Origin: Candidatus Woesearchaeota archaeon
GTDB lineage: Archaea; Nanobdellota; Nanobdellia; Woesearchaeales; GW2011-AR9
Length of the DNA: 12,662 nucleotides
Direction of reading: 5' to 3'
NCBI GenBank assembly: GCA_016188105.1
Contig: JACPIL010000062.1
Location: 1-12,662, forward strand
In this document: positions 1 to 4,629 of the stretch, one piece after another
Position numbering within the stretch: the first letter of the stretch is position 1
Layout: each line of letters begins with the position of its first letter
Notes under the pieces: generated by a model
Database searches by the model: none
The model's input: only the letters and a program-made list of their open reading frames with translations
Told to the model about the DNA's origin: nothing
Program-made: the position numbers and the translations under genes

Positions 1-1237
1 GTAAATAATTTCTGCTTTGTTGTAATCCATATGTTTTCCAACGGATATTTTGAAGAGCATTGGTAATTCCGCGGGCCCCTTGTTGGTACAATAAAGGAAC
101 CCTGTTGGCAAATCTCATAATTCGAACCGTTGATTCTCCATCCTGCTCTCCGCCGAAAGCTAATGCCGCTTCAATCACAAATGGATTTCCTCTGTATACT
201 GCTGCCGGCCTGGTAGTTGAACAATAAAATTCAGCGTTGATTTCCTTTCGCAAACCTTTTTCCAATTCTTCTGCACCAATAGGGGAAATACAATCAGTCG
301 GAGGAGCGATGATCTTTGTCTTCTGGATCCCTTCATACAGTTTCTCAGCCATTTCCCTGCTTATTTGTTCTGGTTTGGTTCTTGGCAGTAAAGAAGAATT
401 TTCACAGATTTCTTTTGCAGTATTTGGACCAACCCGCACGAACTCTTCCGTAAGAAATTGCTGTAAGGTTTTGGTCTCAGTAATCTCCAGCATTTTAATT
501 AACCTGCCTAATTCAACTCCGTAAGGATGAGGTTTGATTTCTTTTGGTTCAGGAGGAAGATCGTTAGTGGATCTGGCAAAAATGATCTGCTGCGCTTCTG
601 GCGTGACGTAGATAATTGTACAGTGCGGATTAACGATAGCAGTTTCTTTCAAATATTCATCTACAGACTGGCGCCCTTTCATATAACTGCCGTCTAAATC
701 AACCTCAATTTTTGTACCGTGCTCTTTTCCTTCCCATTCAGTCTCCCCTTCGTCTAAAATCTGCGGCAGGTTAGTTTGGGTATCGATCTTCAGCTTCATG
801 GTAATCGCTTTTTTACCAGTCCCGGTTTTTGAAATGATAGTAGCCGGCTTTCCAGTTGTCAGTTGACCGTACAACACCGTTGCAGAAATACCGATCCCTT
901 GCTGTCCTCGGGTTGCTGCCAATTTATGAAATTTAGAACCGTATAACAAGCGCGCAAAAATGTTCGGTATCTGCTTCTTGATAATCCCCGGACCGTTATC
1001 TTCAACAATCATGCGAAAGCGAGTTTCACTTAACGCAATCAATTCTACGGTAATTTCTGGTAAGATGCGAGCTTCTTCACAAGCGTCCAGCGCGTTGTCT
1101 ACTGCTTCCTTTACCGCGGTTAATAATGCCCTTCGCGGGTTATCGAAACCTAACAGATGCCTGTTTTTTTCGAAGAATTCAGCAATAGAAATCTCTCGCT
1201 GCTTTTTTGCCAGTTCTTCCGCGCTCTTCTGAGTCAT
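1..1237 (-). CDS. top6B: DNA topoisomerase VI subunit B (C-terminus beyond window)
   Basis: This is the GHKL-ATPase subunit of the type IIB topoisomerase that passes one DNA duplex through another. The frame is open from ATG 1237 to the left edge: 412 codons are visible of a usual 500-plus. The Bergerat fold is intact: N box with E44 and D47-N48 in EAVDNALDA (residues 44-52), G1 box DNGPGI (80-85), the following GSKF (100-103), and G2 box RGQQGIGIS (110-118). The later part, ending near NIRWKTYGLQQ, fits the transducer domain. The start is supported by a TTTTAAAA box about 27 nt upstream, implying a leaderless mRNA; I see no ribosome binding site. The catalytic partner Top6A is not in the window. 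The missing C-terminus is an edge effect, not a truncation. Confidence 0.97.
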   Translation of the reverse strand, partial: MTQKSAEELAKKQREISIAEFFEKNRHLLGFDNPRRALLTAVKEAVDNALDACEEARILPEITVELIALSETRFRMIVEDNGPGIIKKQIPNIFARLLYGSKFHKLAATRGQQGIGISATVLYGQLTTGKPATIISKTGTGKKAITMKLKIDTQTNLPQILDEGETEWEGKEHGTKIEVDLDGSYMKGRQSVDEYLKETAIVNPHCTIIYVTPEAQQIIFARSTNDLPPEPKEIKPHPYGVELGRLIKMLEITETKTLQQFLTEEFVRVGPNTAKEICENSSLLPRTKPEQISREMAEKLYEGIQKTKIIAPPTDCISPIGAEELEKGLRKEINAEFYCSTTRPAAVYRGNPFVIEAALAFGGEQDGESTVRIMRFANRVPLLYQQGARGITNALQNIRWKTYGLQQSRNYL

Positions 1238-1260
1238 TACGCTGGAAGAGGGTGAATTAT

Positions 1261-1268
1261 TTTTAAAA
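1261..1268 (-). promoter_or_regulatory. TATA box of top6B
   Basis: TTTTAAAA is centred about 27 nt upstream of ATG 1237. That is the spacing at which archaeal transcription starts at or next to the start codon, so a leaderless mRNA is predicted. It is an inference from position and composition. Confidence 0.5.
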
Positions 1269-1275
1269 GTTTCTG

Positions 1276-1290
1276 AAAAGCTTCGCTTTT
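1276..1290. other. Small AAAAGC-TTC-GCTTTT hairpin between genes
   Basis: A perfect 6-bp inverted repeat with a 3-nt loop lies between the end of the 86-aa gene and the top6B promoter. On either strand it is followed by a run of T, so it could help end the minus-strand transcript of the 86-aa gene. It is short and could be chance. Confidence 0.3.
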
Positions 1291-1318
1291 TGTTGGTTTG
1301 AGATAAGTGTAGAAAATA

Positions 1319-1579
1319 TTATTCTAAATCTGTTTTAGTGTAAGGGCAAGGAAGAGAAGAGTTTGAATCTCCACTTGCAGTACAATAACGAGTAAGGTAA
1401 GTATGATTGTTTCTTCGGAATCTTTCTCCCAGATGAGGACAATAGACTACAGTTATCTCTGCACTCTTAAATGCTACAAGAGCGGTTACTGCATCACCTT
1501 TTGAAAGAGGGGTCTTCCCATTAGAACCAACGCCCCTACAAATTACCTCCAAAACAGGTAAGTGATGATGTTCTGTCAT
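1319..1579 (-). CDS. Small Cys-containing protein of unknown function (86 aa)
   Basis: I do not recognise this protein. It has four cysteines (C14, C47, C66, C78) and histidines including H4-H6 and H49, in local contexts YCPH, RYC and PCPY. That pattern could bind one zinc ion, although no standard zinc ribbon is obvious. There is no signal peptide or membrane segment. The best support that it is real is the perfect TTATATAA box centred 26 nt upstream of its ATG, the same leaderless arrangement used by neighbouring core genes. It lies between the Dim2-like operon and top6B on the same strand, with about 80 nt before top6B, which has its own promoter. Its function cannot be inferred from the neighbours. 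Confidence 0.65.
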   Translation of the reverse strand: MTEHHHLPVLEVICRGVGSNGKTPLSKGDAVTALVAFKSAEITVVYCPHLGERFRRNNHTYLTRYCTASGDSNSSLPCPYTKTDLE

Positions 1580-1601
1580 AGTGCTTGAAATGAATCAACT
1601 C

Positions 1602-1609
1602 TTATATAA
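1602..1609 (-). promoter_or_regulatory. TATA box of the 86-aa gene
   Basis: A perfect palindromic TTATATAA is centred about 26 nt before ATG 1579, in an otherwise unremarkable 60-nt gap. It predicts a leaderless transcript and supports the short reading frame as a gene. Confidence 0.6.
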
Positions 1610-1639
1610 TTTGTGGTGTTTGAAAAATACATAGAGCTC

Positions 1640-2065
1640 TTAATCTTCTCTAATCAATTTATCCATTTCTTGGTCAGTTAAAGGAGTTAGAACATAGGCA
1701 ACCTCGCCATCTTCTATTTCTAGATATTCTTCTATTAGAAATCCAAACCCGTCTACTTGTAGTTCTCTCAATCTGCCCTTAACATCGGCAATAGTAGTAT
1801 AAGGATCATATTCATTAAGATCATCAAGAGAGATGATTCTATAATGTCGACCGGAAAAGAACATTTCTGGCCTATTGCGAACAAAGTGTAATGTTCCGGG
1901 AAATTCAAATGGTAATCTTCTTGATCGATCTATCGATATGTTATTTTCAGCAGCAATTTCCGGTCTCCTATAAACATCCACGCCGCAAACAAGATAATTC
2001 ATATTCTGTCTACTTGCTTTTTCAACAAGTTCGGCATAAAGAATTCCCTCAAGAGCTATTTCCAT
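1640..2065 (-). CDS. Unknown 141-aa protein in operon with the KH protein
   Basis: I do not recognise a family. The protein is soluble, without a signal peptide or membrane segment. Its N-terminal half is mixed alpha/beta (residues 1-60, with a basic patch RSRR at 47-50) and its C-terminus is acidic (LIEEYLEIEDGE, 110-121). It has one cysteine, C27. Its ATG is only 3 nt after the stop of the Dim2-like gene (TAG-AAA-ATG), so the two are almost certainly co-transcribed and perhaps translationally coupled; there is no separate TATA box. The coupling hints at a link to ribosome biogenesis or RNA handling, but that rests on position alone. The reading frame fills its space and has codon use like its neighbours, so it is probably real. 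Confidence 0.75.
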   Translation of the reverse strand: MEIALEGILYAELVEKASRQNMNYLVCGVDVYRRPEIAAENNISIDRSRRLPFEFPGTLHFVRNRPEMFFSGRHYRIISLDDLNEYDPYTTIADVKGRLRELQVDGFGFLIEEYLEIEDGEVAYVLTPLTDQEMDKLIRED

Positions 2066-2068
2066 TTT

Positions 2069-2608
2069 CTACCCATACAAAATTTCCTTTCTTTTCTTCT
2101 CTAAGAATTGGTATACTGTTTTATGCATAGATCCTTGCAATAACATCGCTACCGCTTCTCGGGCTAAAGAAACATTTCCCGCTTCTCCCAAAATTCCAAT
2201 TGTTTTTCCGTAGACGGAGATGTGGGTATCAGTCAAGCGCTCAATCTCTGCTCTAGATTTGCCTCCAGTACCGATAACTCTTCCTTTCAAGCGCTCCATG
2301 GTGTTCTTATTTTTTCCAGCAATATCTTTCATATCAATGATTTCCAGTGCATAATCTGGTTTCAATAATGACATTGCAATCTGCGGGTTAAATCCCCGAG
2401 CGATAGCTCTGACAATTTCTCTGGCTGTAAACAGCATTATTCCATCATCACCAGTAATCGTAACATCCCCTTCTTTAGAAATATCTAACTTACATTTGGT
2501 TTCACGTTCAACTTCCTTCTTGGTTTCTCCTGCTGAACCAATCAATACTGCAACCCGTTCTTCAGGGATTTTCAGTTCGTAGGAGAATTCTCCTTCATTG
2601 TCAGCCAT
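2069..2608 (-). CDS. Dim2/PNO1-type protein with two KH domains
   Basis: Archaeal homologue of eukaryotic Pno1/Dim2, an RNA-binding factor of small ribosomal subunit maturation that binds near the 3' end of 16S rRNA. Two KH domains are visible: KH1 with the GxxG loop G24-S-A-G27 followed by ETKKEVE, and KH2 with G113-T-G-G116 followed by KSRAEIE. Between them is the RGFNPQIA segment (71-78) typical of this family. At 179 aa the length is normal. The start is backed by a TTTTATATAAA box about 24 nt upstream. In many archaea this gene sits with aIF1A and rio1 in one cluster. Here rio1 is 211 nt upstream on the same strand, separated by a repeat element, and aIF1A is about 8 kb away. Confidence 0.9.
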   Translation of the reverse strand: MADNEGEFSYELKIPEERVAVLIGSAGETKKEVERETKCKLDISKEGDVTITGDDGIMLFTAREIVRAIARGFNPQIAMSLLKPDYALEIIDMKDIAGKNKNTMERLKGRVIGTGGKSRAEIERLTDTHISVYGKTIGILGEAGNVSLAREAVAMLLQGSMHKTVYQFLEKKRKEILYG

Positions 2609-2626
2609 AGTTTCTTTTTCTAGCGA

Positions 2627-2637
2627 TTTTATATAAA
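2627..2637 (-). promoter_or_regulatory. TATA box of the Dim2-like gene
   Basis: TTTTATATAAA is centred about 24 nt before ATG 2608 and predicts an almost leaderless mRNA. It begins 8 nt from the direct repeat that bounds the hairpin element, so the element has not removed this promoter. Confidence 0.6.
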
Positions 2638-2644
2638 GTTTCCG

Positions 2645-2659
2645 TCTTTAAATGAAAAG
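2645..2659 (+). repeat. 15-bp direct repeat, left copy
   Basis: TCTTTAAATGAAAAG is identical to 2799-2813. It lies between the promoter of the Dim2-like gene and the first hairpin. Its pairing with the other copy could reflect a target duplication or an ancient recombination site. Confidence 0.75.
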
Positions 2660-2666
2660 AGCAGAA

Positions 2667-2691
2667 ATCCCCGCTATTCATAGTGTGGGAT
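2667..2691 (+). repeat. Hairpin H1 (TTCA loop)
   Basis: ATCCC-CGCTA pairs with TAGTG-(T)-GGGAT around a TTCA loop: 10 pairs, one bulge and one G-U pair. It shares the outer ATCCC/GGGAT, the loop and flanking A residues with H2 at 2757, but the inner pairs differ while staying paired. This suggests the structure itself was maintained. Confidence 0.55.
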
Positions 2692-2756
2692 GAATGCTGT
2701 GATAGGATTTCGCTACTTTTCATTTTAGAAGATCCGTCTCGGAAAAAGCGGCGTAA

Positions 2757-2780
2757 ATCCCTGCCCTTCAGGGCGGGGAT
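2757..2780 (+). repeat. Hairpin H2 (TTCA loop)
   Basis: ATCCCTGCCC pairs with GGGCGGGGAT around a TTCA loop: 10 consecutive pairs with one T-G wobble. It begins exactly 90 nt after H1. Its GC content is far above the surrounding AT-rich gap. It could also act as a transcription-ending or RNA-stabilising stem for rio1 mRNA, which runs through it on the minus strand. Confidence 0.65.
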
Positions 2781-2798
2781 AGCTGCTTTTCAGGATTT

Positions 2799-2813
2799 TC
2801 TTTAAATGAAAAG
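2799..2813 (+). repeat. 15-bp direct repeat, right copy
   Basis: Identical to 2645-2659. It lies 6 nt from the rio1 stop codon at 2820-2822, so the truncated end of rio1 and the edge of the hairpin element coincide. Confidence 0.75.
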
Positions 2814-2819
2814 CCTTAC

Positions 2820-3392
2820 TTAGATGTTATCTTTCGTATAATTTTCTTTGTAATTAAGGATGTTGAAAGGAGATAGATCCCCATGGATAAGCCCCTCATC
2901 GTACAATTTTTTCATGTCTTCTAAGATCAAAGCAAAAAAATTCTTAGGGTCTTTTGGCTTGGTGTCCTTCAGCATCGGAGCCGGTTCTGTATCCCCGATC
3001 ATTTCTTCCACTAAAACATGGTTCATGAAAGTAATTGCCTCTGGCACATGGATCTTGGCTTTCTGGGCCCGTATCAGATTCTTGTATTCCCGCTGCGTCC
3101 AGGCCAAGATGATCTGCCGGCGATGCTTCTGCAGGAATTCATAGCGTGGGTCTTTTTTGATATATTCAAACATGCGGTTGAAGTCGCAGTTTTGGATGCG
3201 ATAGATCTTCACGATGACAATTCCCTTACCCTTACTAGCCAGAAATACATTGCTTTCCTTGCCGATCAGCAACGGGCTCACTAATTCATCGAAGTAATCC
3301 CTGCTTTGCAGTTCGAATAAAGTCCGGTTGGTGAACTCGTCAAAGACTCCTTGTAAGGTCTTGAAGCGTTCTTGATAGGTTAAAGTAGTCAT
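2820..3392 (-). CDS. rio1: RIO1-type serine kinase/ATPase, C-terminally truncated
   Basis: RIO1 ATPase acts in late 40S/30S subunit maturation. Recognisable parts are the phosphate-binding segment IGKESNVFLA (43-52), the ATP-site lysine in VKIYR (K62), the hinge VEEMIG (128-133) and the catalytic loop HGDLSPFN with D172 and N177. The protein then ends after 13 more residues (..NYKENYTKDNI). The metal-binding Asp of the usual IIDFSQ-type strand and the last helices are absent. Archaeal RIO1 is normally about 250-260 aa; this is 190. No downstream frame encodes the missing segment: the next sequence is the hairpin element. In the +1 frame the last codons read KKIIRKITSK-stop, which might be a shifted remnant of the real C-terminus. 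The start has a TTTAAA box about 26 nt upstream. It may be a functional short form, a dead gene or an assembly artefact. Confidence 0.85.
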   Translation of the reverse strand: MTTLTYQERFKTLQGVFDEFTNRTLFELQSRDYFDELVSPLLIGKESNVFLASKGKGIVIVKIYRIQNCDFNRMFEYIKKDPRYEFLQKHRRQIILAWTQREYKNLIRAQKAKIHVPEAITFMNHVLVEEMIGDTEPAPMLKDTKPKDPKNFFALILEDMKKLYDEGLIHGDLSPFNILNYKENYTKDNI

Positions 3393-3414
3393 TTAAGGCT
3401 TTAAAGGGCCTTTC

Positions 3415-3420
3415 TTTAAA
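3415..3420 (-). promoter_or_regulatory. TATA-like box of rio1
   Basis: TTTAAA, in the minus-strand context CTTTTAAAG, is centred about 26 nt from ATG 3392, again predicting a leaderless mRNA. It lies 17 nt from a 14-bp palindrome that could control it. Confidence 0.5.
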
Positions 3421-3436
3421 AGAGTTTATCGAAAAG

Positions 3437-3450
3437 GTGGTTATAACCAC
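3437..3450. promoter_or_regulatory. Perfect 14-bp palindrome, candidate operator
   Basis: GTGGTTATAACCAC is a perfect dyad in the divergent region between rio1 and the XRE-like gene. Helix-turn-helix proteins of the Cro/CI type bind such sites as dimers, so self-regulation by the adjacent regulator is a reasonable guess. The core TTATAA could itself be a TATA box, so the role is undecided. Confidence 0.4.
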
Positions 3451-3470
3451 TCACTAGTAGCTTCACAACG

Positions 3471-3487
3471 AAATATTTAAATATAAG
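3471..3487 (+). promoter_or_regulatory. TATA-rich promoter for the XRE-like gene
   Basis: AAATATTTAAATATAAG is the strongest TATA-type tract in the divergent region. Read to the right it predicts transcription from about 3506 and an 80-nt leader before ATG 3589. The leader contains two overlapping copies of CTAAAC(C)ACCTCT at 3504-3526 and the TTCG hairpin. No TATA box sits at leaderless distance from ATG 3589. Confidence 0.45.
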
Positions 3488-3539
3488 TGCCACTAATAAG
3501 TAGCTAAACACCTCTAAACCACCTCTTTTCCTCAGTAAG

Positions 3540-3576
3540 CTCTTAAACTTCGGTTTAAGGGTTTGCTGGGGTTTTT
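3540..3576 (+). terminator. TTCG-capped hairpin followed by a T-run in the regulator leader
   Basis: CTTAAAC (3542-3548) pairs perfectly with GTTTAAG (3553-3559) around a stable TTCG tetraloop, and two or three further pairs extend the base. About 12 nt later comes GGGG and six T (3571-3576, GTTTTTT). In the predicted leader of the XRE-like gene this could be an attenuator-like stem; read the other way it could shield the divergent promoter. The structure is seen; the role is inference. Confidence 0.45.
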
Positions 3577-3588
3577 TAATATTTAACA

Positions 3589-3933
3589 ATGGGAGATCCT
3601 CAAAGCAGCATAGACTTCTGTTTAGCAGAAATAAAGAACATATATGGCTCTGCTTCACCAGAAAAACAATCACTTATTATCGGAAAATTAGAATTAGTAG
3701 TAGAAGAAATAAATCGTTCCCACTCTTTATCAACTACTTTTGATCATGTACGAGCTAGAAAAATACGAGAAGAAGCTGGATTAAGCAAAAGAGAATTAGT
3801 AGGAAAATTAGGCCTGAACGGCTCAAAAACGGCCTATATCTTGATCACCGACTACGAAAAAGGGGCTCGAATTGGAACACCAAAGAAAAATGAAAATTCC
3901 CAGCGATACTTATCATGGCTCAAAGAGCAATGA
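3589..3933 (+). CDS. XRE/Cro-CI-like helix-turn-helix regulator (114 aa)
   Basis: The C-terminal half carries a Cro/CI-type helix-turn-helix: VRARKIREEAGLSKRELVGK (54-73) gives helices 1 and 2, and the SKTAYILITDYEKG stretch (79-92) fits helices 3-4 with the typical YExG ending. The last residues (QRYLSWLKEQ) form a short helix. The N-terminal 50 residues have the pattern LxxIxxIYG (12-20) and SLS (46-48), which is partly echoed in the next gene. A stop four codons upstream in frame rules out a longer start nearby. Divergent from rio1, it probably binds DNA as a dimer and may control itself through the nearby palindrome. Its targets are unknown. Function as a DNA-binding regulator is well supported; everything further is inference. 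Confidence 0.8.
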   Translation: MGDPQSSIDFCLAEIKNIYGSASPEKQSLIIGKLELVVEEINRSHSLSTTFDHVRARKIREEAGLSKRELVGKLGLNGSKTAYILITDYEKGARIGTPKKNENSQRYLSWLKEQ

Positions 3934-3964
3934 TATAATCCGTATAGGCTGTAAATTTAACGGT

Positions 3965-3976
3965 AGATATAAAAAT
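3965..3976 (+). promoter_or_regulatory. TATA box of the 128-aa gene
   Basis: GATATAAAAATA is centred about 27 nt before ATG 3998. This decides the start at 3998 over the in-frame ATG at 3872, which lies inside the preceding gene. Confidence 0.6.
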
Positions 3977-3997
3977 AAAGATCAAATTAAAAAGAAA

Positions 3998-4384
3998 ATG
4001 GCAGAAAATCCTGATAATGACAATTTAGAGTCGTACCTTACTCAGATACATACCCTGTACGGGGCTATGCAGCTGCGTGATCCTCAGTATGCAGATAGCT
4101 TTCGGAGGGCTTTGGGAACAATTGTAACCATGGCTGAACGAGGTAACTCCCTTTCATTTATCGAAGAAAGGCTACCCGAAGCCAGGCCTGAGAAACCTCT
4201 TGAAATATTGAGAGAGCTACTGAGACGGGAACAACTTTTTATGAAAAAAGGAAGTATTAAATTTTTCCAATTTCTAAGTTCAAGAATTCTGCACCAAAGA
4301 ATTTATATACTCTACCCTATAAATGAAATCATAGCCCGCCACAGAGAGTACCTGTGGGAGCACACGGCTTACGCCAAGCTGTGA
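3998..4384 (+). CDS. Unknown 128-aa protein, weak N-terminal relative of the preceding regulator
   Basis: Residues 10-53 resemble the N-terminus of the preceding regulator: LxxIxxLYG (14-22 against 12-20) and SLS (51-53 against 46-48) with similar spacing. The helix-turn-helix is not recognisable. It is replaced by a charged helix (PLEILRELLRREQLFMKKGS, 67-86) and an AT-rich tail. The start is chosen at 3998 because of the TATA box 27 nt upstream; a frame back to 3872 exists but overlaps the upstream gene. The last 80 nt overlap a TATA box (4302-4309) and the candidate ncRNA at 4334, so the tail may not be a true protein end. It may be a diverged or decaying duplicate. No function can be assigned. 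Confidence 0.5.
   Translation: MAENPDNDNLESYLTQIHTLYGAMQLRDPQYADSFRRALGTIVTMAERGNSLSFIEERLPEARPEKPLEILRELLRREQLFMKKGSIKFFQFLSSRILHQRIYILYPINEIIARHREYLWEHTAYAKL
4302..4309 (+). promoter_or_regulatory. TATA box of the candidate ncRNA
   Basis: TTTATATA is centred at about 4306. The usual 26-28 nt spacing puts the transcription start at about 4332-4334, exactly where the GC closing stem of the structured segment begins. It lies within the reading frame of the 128-aa gene. Confidence 0.5.
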
Positions 4385-4407
4385 ACTCAGGCGTTAGTGA
4401 CGCGGGC
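4334..4407 (+). ncRNA. Candidate structured non-coding RNA with pseudoknot potential
   Basis: This 74-nt segment is clearly GC-richer than its flanks. A 6-bp closing stem GCCCGC/GCGGGC (4334-4339 with 4402-4407) encloses two hairpins: CACAG-loop-CTGTG (4340-4356, 7-nt loop) and CACGGCTT-ACGCC-AAGCTGTG (4363-4383, 8 pairs including one G-U). The loop ACGCC (4371-4375) is fully complementary to GGCGT (4390-4394), giving a possible H-type pseudoknot. A TATA box 28 nt upstream places the start of transcription at the stem. It is not a tRNA (no T-loop or anticodon arm of normal form), and I see no 5S, SRP or RNase P signature. It could be a free ncRNA or the first part of a long dnaG leader. The final 50 nt of a protein-coding frame overlap it. 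Confidence 0.45.
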
Positions 4408-4420
4408 CTCATTATCAACC

Positions 4421-4497
4421 AGAAAATAGCATTCACTATCATCAACCATCACCATATTACGAGTAATTTAGGATGAGTTAATAGTGTTCTATTTTCT
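4421..4497. repeat. Long nested dyad between the ncRNA and dnaG
   Basis: Three nested inverted repeats share a centre near 4461: AGAAAATAG/CTATTTTCT (4421-4429 with 4489-4497), CACTAT/ATAGTG (4434-4439 with 4481-4486) and ATTAC-GA-GTAAT (4456-4467). As RNA it forms a long interrupted stem that could end or stabilise the upstream ncRNA; as DNA it could be a protein-binding region just before the dnaG TATA box. The pairing is direct; the role is unknown. Confidence 0.5.
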
Positions 4498-4507
4498 AAT
4501 AATATTA
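4497..4507 (+). promoter_or_regulatory. TATA-like box of dnaG
   Basis: TAATAATATTA lies about 25 nt before the GGGGGAG that opens the structured leader, predicting transcription from about 4528. dnaG would then have a leader of about 100 nt, unlike the mostly leaderless neighbours. Confidence 0.45.
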
Positions 4508-4523
4508 CAAAAACAAACAATTA

Positions 4524-4605
4524 GGGGGAGTTGACTATCACTATCATATTTTACATGTACGGTACCTTCAGAGGCACTTTACGTAAAGCGTAGTCAGACT
4601 CTTTC
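4524..4605 (+). promoter_or_regulatory. Structured 5' leader of dnaG, candidate cis-regulatory RNA
   Basis: GAGTTGACTA (4528-4537) pairs with TAGTCAGACTC (4591-4601) through ten pairs and one bulged G; the preceding G-run can extend it by wobble to 4605. The enclosed part holds small hairpins CCT-TCAG-AGG (4565-4574) and CTTT-ACGT-AAAG (4577-4588), plus two GTAC boxes. The closing stem starts at the predicted transcription start and ends 12 nt before the ribosome binding site, the layout expected of a riboswitch or a translational autoregulator. I cannot match it to a known family. Confidence 0.45.
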
Positions 4606-4617
4606 TAACATACAACT

Positions 4618-4622
4618 GGAGG
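4618..4622 (+). promoter_or_regulatory. Ribosome binding site of dnaG
   Basis: GGAGG is followed by 7 nt and then ATG 4630. It is one of the few clear Shine-Dalgarno sites in the window and fixes the dnaG start. Confidence 0.8.
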
Positions 4623-4629
4623 CATAAAA

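Larger units (their letters stand above)
2645..2813. mobile_element. Hairpin-bearing element flanked by a 15-bp direct repeat; possible non-autonomous IS remnant
   Basis: The gap between rio1 and the KH gene is bounded by an exact direct repeat TCTTTAAATGAAAAG (2645-2659 and 2799-2813). Inside are two GC-rich hairpins at 2667-2691 and 2757-2780. The ends also read as an imperfect inverted repeat: TGAAAAG then CAG then ATCCCCGC from 2653 on the plus strand, and the same order from 2792 on the minus strand. A third copy of the A-rich arm lies inverted at 2705-2727. No transposase is encoded. The hairpin CCCTGCCCTTCAGGGCGGGG resembles hairpins found at ends of IS200/IS605-type (TnpB) elements. 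That likeness is from general knowledge, and the assignment to a mobile element is inference. Confidence 0.4.

Noticed and set aside
2609..2819. CRISPR-like array from the two similar hairpins
   Set aside because: Only two units, 90 nt apart, with different stems and no second spacer of matching length.
3872..3997. N-terminal extension of the 128-aa protein from ATG 3872
   Set aside because: It lies in the preceding gene in another frame and upstream of the TATA box at 3965-3976, so it would not be transcribed from that promoter.
4334..4407. tRNA reading of the GC-rich segment
   Set aside because: It has a 6-bp end stem and two arms, but no GTTCRA T-loop, no D-arm GG and no anticodon arm in the right place on either strand.
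4389..4447. Possible C/D-box guide RNA on the minus strand (TGATGA ... CTGG, TGATAATGA, ... CTGA)
   Set aside because: The D' box is CTGG rather than CTGA, guide spacers of 16 and 18 nt are too long, and no terminal stem is evident. The plus-strand fold with its promoter explains the region better.
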